Of a stretch of DNA of 64,000 nt, positions 10,441-23,600 are shown in pieces (the first letter of the stretch is position 1; each line of letters begins with the position of its first letter). The notes below the pieces were generated by a model that saw nothing but the letters and a program-made list of their open reading frames with translations, ran no database searches and had not been told where the DNA came from. Both the position numbers and the translations under genes were made by a program. Source of the DNA: Epiperipatus broadwayi (taxonomy: Eukaryota; Onychophora; Udeonychophora; Euonychophora; Peripatidae); the NCBI GenBank assembly GCA_028023455.1, contig JAQFVV010012418.1:4955244-5019243 (forward strand). Reading direction: 5' to 3'.

Positions 10441-12480
10441 ATTACAAATAAATAATACTAAATCTTGGCTCAATCAAATATCTTATGTGAAGGGAAAATC
10501 TATAAATTTAAATGAATTGCACACAGCTAGCATTGCAAAAGAAACATGAATTATAAAATAGTATCCTTCCAGAATGAGCAAAGACAGGACAACCCAGAGA
10601 TAAATGTCCATTTAAAATAATCAGTTATAACTTTTAAATATTATTAACACTATTATAAAGATTAAATGAAATTCAATGAATGAGATTCAGTAAGACACAA
10701 CGCATGAGTAATTATTAACACACAATAGTTTAATGAACATAAACAATTTAATTTACATTAGAAACAGCACAGATTTCATGCGGTTATTACTTTGCATATA
10801 GGCAACTGATTTAGTATGCGAATGAGCTATAAATAATAATAAATTAATGTTATCAATGCTATGATCATTACTTTAAGTAATGATAAGGACGTTTATAAAT
10901 TCATCTCCAAAGAGAGGTTTACTCTTGATATGACAGTTAAATAATTTATCATTCATGAGCATATCTGGGCCTGTACAAATGAGGAATGGGTTAGCTTAAA
11001 TAAGCTTTACTGTGACAATCCTAAAATATTCGACTAATTATTAAATGAGTGGTTTACAAACATCATTGCGCCACGTCTTATAGATAATATGAACACTATA
11101 CATAAAAAGAACTCGCAGTGCTGACTATAATGATAGTGTTAAAAGTGGAGTTTATATCCATCTTTGGACTTTATCATATGAGATAGCTTGTATTTATAAC
11201 AAGGTGATATTCAAAGAGACGAGTAGTAAGGTTCCATAGTACGTTTGCCCATGTTATCCAATGAAGAGCCTTAACAAATTAATGTTTATCCTGAGATCGG
11301 AGCTACCAAATCTCATTCTCAGACAAGTTACATAAATAAAATCCGGGACTTCCGGGGGAATAAATATGATAAAGCAAAATACAAAATCTTGAGAATGCTA
11401 TCATAAGTAAGCAATGCGAATGTAACTTAAGTCTTAAAAGGTTTTTAATGTACCAATTTAAGCTTAAATAAAATAATATGCATAACGCCATGACAAAATA
11501 TTAATCCACTCGGCAACGTACGTAAAATCTTAGCAAATTAGGATGTCAAATATAGAAGAGGGAAATATTATTTTCCTATTTAACAAGCCCCAAATATTCT
11601 TAAACGATAGTATATTATAAGCAAGTTAACGCTCAATGGCATATAAGTAATAAATAATTATTTAAATAGATTAATAATCAGATTTATTTAGAGAACATAA
11701 AATGCATTTAAATTGATAGCGTCGACAACAAATGTTTATCTTATCCCATAATATGACGTTTTAAACAATCCGCCATTAAGCATATATTTCAAAATATTCA
11801 ATCAAGCAAACTGCGTTCAATAAGAAATTTTTACGTTTAACTATTTAAATATTCCAAAAATATCGGAATGGTGGCTGAAATGATATGTTCGCTAGATTGA
11901 AACATTAGCATACTAAAATTAATTCAATAAAATACATAGTTTAAAATAAGTTTTGCCGCATGAAAAAGATAACTAAAGCGTGAAACTTAAAAGCTAGTGA
12001 TAGATTTAAAATATAATTATGTGCTAGCGTTTTACAGAACGAGATTTTTAAAACTTAAAGAGAGAAAATTACAAATTTAATGATAATTAAGTTTATAGTT
12101 AGTTACCAAATAAATAAAGATTGCATTATGAGTACAATTAAAATTTAGGAAAGAAGTGAGCAATATAAAGAGTTCATTCTTCGGCAAAACAGATTACCTT
12201 TAAAAGTTATGGCGGCCATTTAGAATAATGTATACGAAGTTTGGACGCGAAGGCACAATATTAACAAAATAATGGTAGGCATCTTCCAATAGTTCTTTCA
12301 CAGTTAAACATAACAGTTCTCAAGTAGTGATGGCATGGCAGGACAAAGGCGATCTAAGATTAGGGAGGCAAATTCAAACGCAAGAGAAAGAGTGATTTTA
12401 ACTCATTTTGCATGTTCCTAGAACTTTTACTTCTCCTACACTTGAAATTTGGCAATGTTGGAAGATGTAAACAAATACGC
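10441..12480. other. Less AT-rich non-coding block, probably old LTR or element DNA
   Basis: Base composition is less extreme than in the surroundings. No reading frame exceeds chance, apart from a 62-codon antisense frame (11303-11491) with no motif. The block begins with the LTR-like repeat and ends near 12420 with minus-strand sequence rich in CpG-containing words, so a long degenerate LTR is one explanation. I cannot prove it. Confidence 0.35.
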
Positions 12481-13259
12481 ATTATTTAACGTATTTTTTA
12501 AAATTGGAAATAGCTTTAAGAATATGATTTTTGTTAGTTTGACTTGAAATATTTAAATGAGACCGACATTTTTAAATTGTAATAATACTTTCTAGAACTT
12601 TCTGGCATTGCTTTAGCTTTACATTAATTGTATTTATTTTTATATCTGTAATACATATACGCACATACACAATTATCTAAATGAAGGGAATTTACAAGCT
12701 TGGAAATAAAATATACTTAAGCTAAAATTATAATTCAACTGGTTACACATAACCATTTGGAATAAACAGGGTAGAAGTTATACGTGTATATGTGTGTGCT
12801 TAACATTCCTGGATGACCAAATAAACAAACTGGTTCAAACCCTATTTTAAAGGTCTGTAGTGTCACCAGGCAGTGAAGTTAAATATGTACTACAGATTTA
12901 CCACTTCAATATGAAGAAATCAAAGAGATCTTTTGTAGATAAATATATAAAATTTCTCATGATTTGCCTTTAACAGAATAGCCTAATTGATTAGAGTGTC
13001 CTTTTAAAATTCAATATTCACGAGTCTAAATGATCATTTGATTTCTGTACTAGAACTGTCATTGGTCAGATTAACATCTGAAAAAGAAAGAATAATAATA
13101 CTATTCAAAATACTATATTCTATATTGATCTATATGTTATTACTAATAATTGAATATATTTGGAGAAGTAAAAATAAAAAGTTAGAATTTTTCTAAAATA
13201 TTTAAGAATTAAATTGATGAAAATACTCCAACATGTAATTATATAATAAAATGCTATTA
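12481..13259. other. AT-rich DNA without recognisable genes
   Basis: I see no gene, repeat boundary or RNA here beyond short AT runs. Confidence 0.5.
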
Positions 13260-14504
13260 CACCCGGGCCTCGTTTTATGCGGATTTATTTAATGCGATTT
13301 TGAAGTTATGCGATTCATGATTCTTCTTAATATTTTTGTATGCGGTTTTCTTTTATGCGATAAAAATTATTAGATCAGAAGTTGAGCTTCGATAATGCGC
13401 TATTACTTTAAATATTATAAATTTCGCGCACTTAGCGCATTATCACAGTTCGACTTCCATCTAATATTTTCAGCGCTTTATAATAGTACTGTAATAGATT
13501 TTATGTAATAAAGAAGTTCATAATTCACTTAAAATCAGAATTTCCCCATTTTATATACACACATTAAATTTTATAAGACTAGAATGTAAATCTGTTCAAA
13601 CGTTATAGATGAAAAATACTGTTTGTTGTTGTTTTTGCATTTTAAATCACGTTCAGTTTTTGCTTTTTATAAATACGTAGTCAATTAATCATTTAGTGTC
13701 CACAAATTTATTTTTAAAAGGTGAGTAACAGCGGTGGGCACAATTAAATTTGACAATTAAAATCTGATTTTTAATTGTAATTAACAATTTAAAAATTACG
13801 TAACGAGGTAATGTGAAACGATAAAATTTGATTTTTAAACAGAATTGAAAATTAAAAAATTAAAGTCAAAAATAAGAATTTAATTTTTATTTTGCCCAAC
13901 AGTGGTGAGTTGGTGTCTTTATTATCGTAAGTCTTAAGTTCTTATTTTTATTTTAAACTTTTAGTTTACTCTAATGGAGAGAGAAAAAAACAATCAAGAA
14001 AATGAATTTCTTTGGAAACAAAAATTTCAATTTTAGATTGCTTAGCGAAATGGGACGGATCAATAGCGATTGGAAAACGTTTTAGTTGTATTTTCTCTTG
14101 ACTTTGTTTAAGGAGAAACTACAGTACATCACATCACATTATGAGGAATCTGATGTCTCAAATAGCGATAATTAAAATATCGTACATGTATGAAAAAAAT
14201 GTAAATTACGCATAAAAATATATTGTTTTGAATAAAATTAAATACTGTAGTTAGTAAAAAAAGTTTGTCCTGTATCAATTTTTTTCAGATTTGAAATTTT
14301 TTATTAGTCATAATTTATTTTCATATTTTTTTTTTATGCAAATTTTAAAGTAATTTTACATTCTTGCTTTGCTTTTATGCGATTTTTGGAAAATTACAGT
14401 ACATATCCCCCATTTTTCAAGGCAAGTTAAGTCTATTTTTGTGCGATTTCTTTTGTGCGCATTTTCTGAGGAACCTATCTACCGCATAAAACGAGACCCA
14501 GGTG
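13260..14504 (+). mobile_element. Tigger-2 family copy A (deletion derivative)
   Basis: The ends are inverted repeats: CACCCGGGCCTCGTTTTATG at the left, and at the right the inverse, closing with ACGAGACCCAGGTG. They are flanked by TA on both sides (13258-13259, 14505-14506). The same ends mark copies at 15.2, 42.9, 49.7 and 58.2 kb. Near the left end is a subterminal hairpin (13368-13464). The body keeps a decayed transposase start (13974-14101) but no catalytic domain. A likely 5'-UTR intron (GTAAGT at 13928 to TTTTAG at 13963) sits just before the ATG. Confidence 0.85.
13974..14101 (+). pseudogene. Tigger-2 transposase N-terminal HTH, copy A
   Basis: From an ATG the frame reads 'MEREKKQSRK', a stop, then 'ISLETKISILDCLAKWDGSI' and 'AIGKRF'. 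This is the first helix-turn-helix of a CENP-B/Tigger transposase (usually K..SLE.K.eIL.rla.GEg...Ig..fgl). It ends in a stop and the catalytic region is absent. The N-terminus is homologous to that at 50.57 kb in copy D. Confidence 0.65.
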
Positions 14505-14506
14505 TA

Positions 14507-15170
14507 TTGTTAACTTTTCAACAATTTCAATTTTTTTTATATCATAATATTCATCATTAGCAATATGTAAAATGAAAACTTGAACTAATATCAATAATAT
14601 AATTTTTGACTGATAAAAGATATACTGAATAATTACGATCTGCACATTTATATTCAAAAGTTCTTACAACTCATTAATAAACAATTGACTCAAGTACAAG
14701 TTAAAGGATCTAATTGTGTTAAAGTATTCAACAAACAAAACATGTTTTAAGTATAACTTTATTCACAAAAAATCAAATTATGTCTTAATAAAATTTATTT
14801 AGCATCACAATTCAAAATTATGTTATTTTTAAGACTACTACATTAGTATATATTTTTCCTTTAAGATTACTTTTATGTACATTTACTTTTTCATGGGATA
14901 AAATTTCTCTGCAAATAATGCATTGAGGTCTGGGTAAATTTTCTTCTAATTCAGGCCAAGAAATGAAATCAAATTTTAAATAATCAGAATTTAATTGTTG
15001 AACAATAGTATATTTTCATTTTGCCTGTTTCAAATCATTTTGTGAATTCTTTCATTAGCATTCATAGTAATTATCTTTGATTTGTGAAAAGTCTTCAATA
15101 GATTTTTTTTTTTTTTTTACTATTATTCATTTTTAAATGGATAAAGTTTATTAAAAAATTAAATATCTAA
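14507..15170. other. AT-rich spacer between Tigger-2 copies A and B
   Basis: No gene is evident. There is a poly-T run near 15105-15118. Confidence 0.5.
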
Positions 15171-15172
15171 TA

Positions 15173-16888
15173 TACCTGGGTCTCGTTTTATGTGGATTTA
15201 TTTAATGCGATTTTGAAGCTACGTGATTCATGTTTCTTCGGAAGTCGAACTCCGATAATGCGCTATTACTTTAAATAATAAATTTTGCGCACTAATGTCA
15301 TATTGAAAATAATAGCACATTATTGGAATTCGACTTTCGTCTTAGTAATTTCATATTTTCAGTGCTTTATTAATAGTAAGATTTTATGCAATAATGAAAT
15401 TAAAATCATGATTTCCACATTTTATGTATACACACATTAAATTTTACAAGATTATAATGTAAATTTGTTCAAACATTGTGCGTGTTAATTTTGCATTTTA
15501 AATCACATTGTTTTTGCTTTTTAAAAAAGAACGTAATCAATTATTAATCATTTAGTTTCCGCAAGTTTATTTTTAAAAGGTGAGTAATAGCAATGGGCAC
15601 AATTAAATTTGACAATTAAAAATTAAAATCTGATTTTTAATTGTAATTAACAATTTAAGAATTACTTAAGGCGACCTGAAATTAATGTGATGTGAAACGA
15701 AATTTGATTTTTAAACGGAATTGAAAATTAAAGACAAAAATAAGAATTTAATTTTTAGTTGTTAGTTTTAATTAAATTTTTCCCAGCAGTGGTGAATAAA
15801 TGTCTTTATTATGTTTTTTCCACCTAATACAACAAGCATTATTCAGCCATTAGATCAAGGCATAATTGCAACTTTTAAACAATATTACGTTAAACGCACT
15901 TTTCAATTTATATTAGATAAACTAGAAAATGAATCAATAGCAGTAACTGACGCTTGGAAAAAATTCACAATCTTTGACTGTATAAATCACGTTGTATTTG
16001 CTGTTAATCAAATAAAACCACACACTTTAAATGCCTGTTGGAAAAAGGTTTGGCCTACATGTCTTGAAAGCAGTACAGTTATTCAAACATCAGATGAAAT
16101 AATTACTTTGGCACATGATATTGGTGAAGGTTTTGATTCCTTTAGCCAGAACTATATCGATTAATTGCTTGAGGATAATGTCTTAAATGACACTGATATT
16201 ATTGCAATAAGTTTAGATACAGAAGAAAATGTAGAAACAGAAGTGGAACCTGTTCCTTTCACTGCAAAAATGATTCGAGGTCTTCAACTTTCTAATCAGT
16301 TGGCAAATTATTTTCTTATTAATGACACTAATCACGAATGTGCTCTTAAATCCCAACGAGAGCTAAATGGTTGTCTGGATATCACAAGCTTCATAAACAA
16401 TAAAATCATCTCAAAGATTTACTAATTATGTTGTCACCAGAAAACCATTAACACAACATGAGAGTGAAGTTGGCGCTAGTTGTATTTCCTCTTGTGAAGA
16501 ATCTGATTTTTTACCAGTTTTCAAACGAACCTGTTTATCGGCAAATAGCGATAATAATTAAAACGTGTATAAAAAAATGTGAATTACAGTACTGTACTGT
16601 AAATTATGCATAAAAATATATTGTTTTGAATAAAATTAAATATTATAGTTAAAAAAAGTTTGTCTTATATCAATTTTTTTCAAATTTGAAATTTTTTATT
16701 AGTCATTTTTTATTTTTTTGTGCGCGAATTTTAAAGTAATTTTACATTGGTGCTTTGCTTTTATGCGATTTTTAAAAAATCACAGGCCGTATCCCCCCTT
16801 TTTCAAGGTAAGTTACGTCTATTTTTGTGCGATTTCTTTTGCGCGTTTTCTGTGGAACCTATCTATCGCGTAAAACGAGACCCAGGTG
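15173..16888 (+). mobile_element. Tigger-2 family copy B, carries C-terminal transposase
   Basis: Ends match copy A (TACCTGGGTCTCGTTTTATG at the left, ACGAGACCCAGGTG at the right) with flanking TA at 15171-15172 and 16889-16890. The left part has the family's 5' region and a partly eroded subterminal hairpin (about 15239-15347). The body joins the 5' leader directly to the C-terminal third of the transposase, so the N-terminal DNA-binding domain and the first two catalytic aspartates are deleted. It is the most coding-rich member in the window. Confidence 0.88.
15811..16425 (+). pseudogene. Tigger-2 transposase, DDE C-terminus and tail
   Basis: The frame starts with 'FFPPNTTSIIQPLDQGIIAT', the hallmark of Tigger/jerky transposases; the Asp in QPLDQG is the third catalytic residue of the DDD triad. 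It continues with 'YYVKRTFQFILDKL' and 'LNACWKKVWP', both usual in this family. One stop (TAA, 16162-16164) separates it from a second open stretch, 'LLEDNVLNDTDII' to 'GLQLSNQLANYF', which is the acidic tail. Copy E at 58687 encodes the same tail with small differences. Catalysis is impossible without the missing N-terminal two thirds. Confidence 0.85.
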
Positions 16889-16890
16889 TA

Positions 16891-17888
16891 CTTGATATAC
16901 TTTAATTAATTTATAGTACACGTTATATTGTAATTCCTATCACTTGTGATTGGCTGGCTACTGCTAACTACATAATACAGATAACTGACAGCTATTAGAT
17001 TGTTTATGCATGAAGTTTGTATCCGCAAAGTTATTAATGAAACTTTTTATTGTGAAATAATTGATACTAGAAAATAGAAATGTCTGTATTTTTTGTAGTA
17101 TTTTCTTAGTTTATTTTTTCTGAATAAAACAACAAACGAGAAAATCTTAGAACTGAATTAAAGATAAATTAATAAAATTAGTCATAATTTAAAAGGTTAT
17201 AAAGAAATATGAACAAATTTATAAGCTTTCTGTGGACCACAGATTGAGAAACATTGGTGTATAGGATTTATAAATAAATATCAGAATAAATTCTCATATT
17301 ATATTTAGAAACTTATATTTTATAATAACTTTAAATAAAAAAAATTTAAAAGATTATAACTTAATCATTTAATTATCTGTATTCTATTTTACCAAAAGTT
17401 TCTCCATCAATATCTATGCATGTATTCTAAAATATCAATACTAGGTGCACATGCACTGAAATAAATATGATTTTTAAAAATGAAGAAAATCAATCAGTAA
17501 TATGAATTGTTACTACTTTCTAATTTGCAAGATAATAATCATGAAGATAATTTGAAACAAAAACTGATTGTTGCATGGACTGGAATATAGATGCTAATGT
17601 TATTGAACTAGAACTACTATGACTGCCATTTTAAAATCAGTACTGATTTTAACATTTTTGTATCATGCATTAATTCAAAAACTTGATTTAATTAATAAAA
17701 AACAGTAATTGTTACAGCTATTTTATAGCTGAAATCTTTATCTAGCAGAAACCTAATTTTCACATGGGCAGTTTTGCACAAAATGTTCCGGGTGGAAAAT
17801 GTTATTACATATGTAGACTAAATAATGAAGAAACTATCAGACAACATCATGTACTGTGAAATTTTTTTCTCTTATAAATATTAAATAG
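16891..17888. other. AT-rich DNA without recognisable genes
   Basis: No coding or structural feature could be supported in this stretch. Confidence 0.5.
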
Positions 17889-18100
17889 GATCCTAAATTT
17901 ATCATCGTGACGGATCACAAATGCTTGGAGTTCTTGAACAAAAGCTTCTTGATGAATGACTGACATCCGATGGACTTTAGCCCTCTAGCAGTTCCAATAT
18001 AGCATGATCTATTGCTCCAGTCACGAGAACATGGTAGCCAACATCTTGAGTCATCACCCAATAGCAATGAAAATCCAAAATCCTAAATTGATTGACCAAA
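17889..18100 (+). pseudogene. Ty3/gypsy retrotransposon RNase H fragment
   Basis: The plus strand reads 'DPKFIIVTDHKCLEFLNKSF' (17889-17948), the RNase H motif (F.v.TDH.aL.fLn) of Ty3/gypsy pol. After a stop and frameshift it continues from 18004 as 'MIYCSSHENMVANILSHHPI', which matches the downstream motif (i..cpGheN.vADtLSR.P). The TDH aspartate and the terminal N-x-L-S signature are visible; the catalytic Asp of the last motif is replaced by Asn. The rest of pol is absent on both sides. Confidence 0.75.
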
Positions 18101-18111
18101 CTGCGAGTAAT

Positions 18112-18130
18112 GGCCCCATGTTGGGCACCA
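18112..18130 (-). promoter_or_regulatory. Primer-binding-site-like motif (LTR element)
   Basis: On the minus strand these bases read TGGTGCCCAACATGGGGCC. That is very close to the common retrotransposon primer-binding site TGGCGCCCAACGTGGGGC for a tRNA 3' end. It lies just inside the LTR-like repeat that starts about 28 bases away, the position expected for a minus-strand element's 5' LTR. The neighbouring RNase H fragment is on the opposite strand, so the site is a junction of two elements or coincidence. Confidence 0.4.
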
Positions 18131-18158
18131 AATCTGTGGAAAAACTACTTGGCGAACA

Positions 18159-18375
18159 TGTATGTCATCCAACAAGGCTCAGAATCTGAGCAAAAGTACT
18201 TCAAATGCAATCATGCCTGAGATACACGGGTCAGGAGCAATCATGAATTCTAACCTATTTTCCCATTCCCCAAACCTAAGACCTCATGAACAACACTTCT
18301 GGTGATATAGTGGGTTTATTCTTAATCCATGTCCCAAGAAGCATATCTTAAAGATGGTGATGATAAAACGGCTCA
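18159..18375 (-). repeat. LTR-like dispersed repeat, copy 2
   Basis: It is homologous to 10226-10440 over about 200 bases with many substitutions. It lies next to the primer-binding-site-like motif. It probably represents the R-U5 end of an LTR on the minus strand, but no matching second LTR was found nearby. Confidence 0.55.
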
Positions 18376-19250
18376 TATGTATGAAATCTCAAGTAATCCA
18401 GTACAAGAACATTAATAATGAAATATATTTAGTTTTCCATAAAATATTAATTTGGTAAGCAAATAACGAATTCAAACACTTGGATAATATGATGAATAAA
18501 TATATTTAATGATTTATACACGTGTATTATTTACAGAGTTCATGCTAGAACAATTTTCTTATGATTATGCTCACATCGGTGACTTATGGGATATCACGCT
18601 GATATATATATATATAATGAAACAGGGCTGAGTTCGATCCGTTTCAAAAAGTAAACTTGCCTATATATGCGATATATATAGCCCGATTAATGAAATTTAT
18701 TTTTCATATTTATATTTATTTTTTGTATATAAATTTATAATTCTAAATAGGGATTTAAAAAGGTTAAAATAAACAGAAGAGGTGGGAGTATGTATGCTTG
18801 TTGTTGTTTTTTTTTTGAAAATGCATGTATATGTTTTGCTGGATGGAATCATATGAAAAAAAAAAGTATAAATGCAGATATTGAAATATGTTTTATTTAG
18901 ATGGAAGCTTTTCAATTTCATTTTTGGAGAAGTTAAATGAAAAAAAGATATCAAAAAGAACTTGATCAATATCTAAGGAATTTAATTAGTGAGATTTAAG
19001 TTTTTGATTCAAAAGAATTTCGATGAAAACATAATGAGAGTAAAAATAATTTTGCGGTGTCAAAAGCTTTTGCTTTGTTTAAAAAAGAATCCGGATTTGA
19101 GTGGCAGAAGTTTCGAGAAAGAGGGAAGGGGATCATGAAAATAAAATAAAAAAGGATTCCTCTATTGCTGTTTGAGTTGGCTGTTTGGAAATCCAGTTGA
19201 CATATTAAAAATTAAAGAAAATTAGTTTATTCGCATCGTCCATAAAAATG
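18376..19250. other. AT-rich DNA without recognisable genes
   Basis: It includes a short TA microsatellite (about 18599-18616). The 90-codon antisense frame at 18697-18969 is Phe/Thr-rich low complexity with no motif; I do not treat it as a gene. Confidence 0.45.
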
Positions 19251-19480
19251 AAAAGATCTTCGTCAATTATGAGTAGGTTGGGGTAGAGTCTTAAGCGTGT
19301 TAGGCTTTACAGTCCTTCCCCCGAAGAAACTGAAGTTGCTGCCGGATAAGCGAATATTTTAAATGGAAACCAGTCACTCCGACTCCAAGATCAAGCTCCA
19401 ACAATATTAGCTGGTAGAAAATCCATAAAGCGGATCGGACCACCGAAATCACCTACTCTTATGGCCATTACAAATAATAG
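19251..19480. other. Small less-AT-rich island of unknown origin
   Basis: This stretch has distinctly higher GC than its neighbours. A minus-strand frame starting near 19461 reads 'MAIRVGDFGGPIRFMDFLPA' before the first stop. I do not recognise it. It may be a fragment of an old element or exon. Confidence 0.25.
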
Positions 19481-20640
19481 CAATACACATTGGAAAGAAG
19501 TATTCCACTTTTAGAAATTCAGGTAATGTGCACATTTACCATCTATATTCGTTTAATAGTTCAAATCTTAGTGTGTTTTAACTACACATATAAATTATTA
19601 ACTCTTCTGAACTTAGTGATTTTTTTTGTTGTTGTTGTGTATCCGGATAAATCAGATATTGTTTTCCCTTTTATTTGTATATTTCTATTGCATTTTATAT
19701 ATTTCTATGTAGTATATGTGCATGCATGCGTTTCTCATCATTTTGAGCACAAAACAATCGGGTCATATAAGTAATATTGAAATAAAAGTTATAAGATTAA
19801 AGTTAAATGAAACTTACATATATTTGTGTTATTTCTTTAATTTTGAGTTAGTTAGATTATTAGAATTAAAAATTAATGTAACAACTTTTATTGAAGAAAG
19901 TGTGTCTCATGTAATACAACCCCCCGTATATTTCCCATGATTTGTCAATCACCCGCCCTGAGTAGAGCTAATCAAGAGCATTTCCATATTGTATTCCAGC
20001 TCTCCCAGCATAATTCTTATAGTAATATGATTGGCACTTGAGGTCATAAATTGATGCTTATAAATATGCTGGGCGAGAAGTGGAATAATTTTCGAAATAT
20101 TTATAAGAATGTATATAGATTTTTTTAACAATTACGCATATATGTGTAGCGTTATATACATACACGCAATCTTACAAATGATTATATATGTCTATGATAT
20201 ATATATGGAGAACGGTACATTCCGTTACAATATAGTGTGGTTTGTTTATATGCCAATTATTAGTTAAACAAGTTTTACATAATAGGTGTAAGTAAGAGAA
20301 ATGCTATTTTGAATGATATATGATTAATTAATGACCTTCACTTTATAAATTTACAAGAAACACTTTGGTTTGTGTCCAAATAAATTAATATGTATATGTA
20401 AGCAAGATATGATCGATGCCACTTCGATCACTCGAGAAATCTACATGTATATAATCGTGATGCCAGGTAAATTAGTCTCACGTCCAGTACATTTATTAAA
20501 TATTAAAAACAAAGTTATAAAACTAATTTGAATATGCGAATGTTTTCGTATTCAATATAACAAACATGTACTAATTCTTAAATTTACAAATTATAAAAAT
20601 AAAGAGAATTCATTTATGCATGTGGGGGTCGCTCATGTAA
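19481..20640. other. AT-rich DNA without recognisable genes
   Basis: Open frames at 19490-19774 and 19716-19940 are low-complexity, hydrophobic and overlapping, as expected by chance in T-rich DNA. No motif is visible. Confidence 0.45.
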
Positions 20641-23600
20641 AGGGAATAGCTTAATGCAAGCTTTTCGTGACATTCTAAATATAAATCCAATAAGAAATAA
20701 CCAAATGGTTTAGGTAAATCATCGCGTTACGGCTTACAGATTAGTTTTAGACGTAATTCTAAATTACTATAATAAATGGCGGTGCGAGCATGAGGCAGCA
20801 AAATATGATTCGGTTTATTTTCGGCCGAGGTGTTGCTTCATCATTTATGTGTGAAAAAGGGTATGCCTGCTTTTGGCATGCTGTATCTGGAGAGGGAGGA
20901 ACATAGGAAGATGCGATTGGGCTGACTATCCCAGGATCATCCTGTGCAGGGCTTCCAATGCTTTTTCAAAGATGTCCTAGGGCACTTACAATGCCAGCTA
21001 AAACATACATAAACGAAGATGGAGGTTTCGGAGTTCCCAATGATCCCCATAATATGATAAAGCAAATAGATAACAATGATAGCTGACCAATGCTGTGAAA
21101 CTACAATACGTCTAAATGATTAATGGCCTAAATATAAAGTTTAATCAGTTGTAATGGCATAACCAGTATACTAAACCAAATTAAATAACTTAAATCTAAA
21201 AGAACATAAATGTCTTAATAATACACGATTACATTTCTCATTAAACAGGTCCCATATGCATTTAGAATCAATAAGCATTATTTAATACTATCACATTCAA
21301 GGTGCTACACATAAATGATTATTGCATTTAAGAGGGAAGAGGTGCAGTCATTATTATTTAAAAATATTTTAACTGAAATTTAAGTAATAGCGTTCTCAAA
21401 TAATATTAGATTTGTACTCGATATAATATATGTATGGCAGTATTATAATGTAACGATCAGATTCATCTATCTTGTTAACACTGCAGAATTCAAACCCAGA
21501 CACGAAACTCAACACTCCTGTAGGGGTTGCCTTCTAGAAATCCCAAGTTTAAATCCAAAGTCTCTACTCCACAGCACCACCTACGTGATAACACATGTGA
21601 TGCTACTGATAGCATAGTTTCTTGCTGGTACCAGTGGTCAGGGAGAAACAAGAGACTATTAAAATATATCATTAGGTTTGCTAACTACTATAGATGGTAC
21701 AAAATATACATTGTTAATGTGATATAGACCGAGGTAATGGTGTGTATCGCAGAAAATAAATAAGTAAAATGAGTAAAGTTTAATATAGTTATTAATTTAA
21801 TATTATAAATGTGGGCACTGTCTGATTAAGCCAGACCATGTCATTAAATCATTAATATACATATCTAAAAGAAATGTCATTTAGGTTTATAATAATGGCT
21901 GGTTAATATATCTATTCTCTATACCTCGGGTTAATGCAATATAATATTATAGTAAGGTGCTTAGAAGTATAATTGGATAAAGAAAGGTTGATTGTGAAGA
22001 TATGCGAGATGCCTAGAGTGAATATAATAAGTGTTTGCTTAAATAGATTTCATATATTTAATATTTCAATAAAAGAATTTATATTGAATTCAAGAATAGT
22101 GCGGTCGAAAGCTTGCTCAGCTATAAGGTAAGGAAGTGATCAAGATGCGGGCAATTTAATGAAAATACTAAAATTTAATATTAACCTGAGATCAGTGGTA
22201 TCAGTGAAGGTTTAATGTAAAGGATGGAGTGTGGTACATCGAAACCGCATGGTTTTGTAAAATAAAATAATAAATAAAGCAGGCAAATGGCGTCTCGCCA
22301 TAAATCTGTATACGGTTTTGTCACTATCAGCCCAAATCTGGCATCCTACCATGTAACTCTATAACTGACTGACTCATGCATAAAATTCCCAGATGTGCCT
22401 TTCTAGCACACTCTGGGAACCGCAAGAAGAGGGAAATGGTCTCAGCCATATGTACCCTTGAGAAATCCAAAGCAGATCTCAACAACCAATACACCTATAC
22501 TGGCAGCACATAATATAAAGTGCATAAACAGTTATATAAAAAGGGGGCTCCAATCAAGCAAAGGCGCTTAATCAATTCCTAAATTTTTAAGGTCCGCATA
22601 TTCTCAACCTCAAATTTAACAGTTCTCAAAGTAAACTACAATAAAACAAATTATTATAAATATAGAGGTGAGGATACATGATTATAGAGATTCATGAGCT
22701 TATACGTAATCATGCACTTCTATTTTATTCACTTATTTAACCTTGCACATCTCGCATTATATTTAAACAAATGAAAATATATCTTTCTTAAAAGATATAA
22801 AGTTATTTAATGATTACAAGGATATCGAACAAGCGATTTTACAAGATATTTAATATATAGGGTCAATTTTACAATTCATCCACAATAATATGGCAGCATA
22901 CTAATTTAAAAGGAAAAGAAGTGATTCGCTCATTCGATGACCATCCAGGCACTTTATCATAATGAAAGAAATAAAACAATTAGAAAAATTCAAAATATTA
23001 ACCCAAGGATATAGAGAAAACCACACAAGTTAGATTACAAAGATATTACAGAAAATTAGACAGTTTTATAATAAAAAATATACTTAAAAATATAGCTATA
23101 GCTTTATGAGAGGGAATATAAATTTCACGAGCTCGTGGGTTAATTAATTTACCTTGTGTGAGAACTGGGGCATTCACTGCACACATTTTCTTCTGTTGAC
23201 CTGAATCGATTTCGGTTCCGTATGGAGACTTTATTTTCACTTGTTTGATGACAGCAGCATTTACTTTGATGTTTACGGCAGCTTCTTTGGTCTAGGATCA
23301 AACTTGGTTACATTTTCAGTGGCAGTTTACAGTAGGTCTTCTTAGATAAAAGGCATCAGGTGGTACGACATGCTGCAGGATGGCCATTCCTGAGAAGGAA
23401 GAAAGCCGTCCTGCCAGCCTCTACTCCGACATTCTAATTTCCCTTGGCAAAGGCTGGTATAGATCTGGTTTCAGCTTTAGCTTCTCAAAAATATGGCCAC
23501 TAAGTTATTTTCTCAAAATATAAAATCAATATCTTCTCAAAATATGGCCACTCAGTCTCTAGTAATTAATAAAATGAGCTCTATATAAGCTAGAATGATA

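Noticed and set aside
18697-18969. 90-codon antisense frame
   Set aside because: It is low-complexity (Phe, Thr, Lys) sequence across poly-A/T runs, as expected by chance at this base composition.
21480-21610. tRNA gene or SINE on the minus strand
   Set aside because: Only loose A- and B-box-like text was found, about 75 bases apart, and no cloverleaf; too weak to list as a separate feature.
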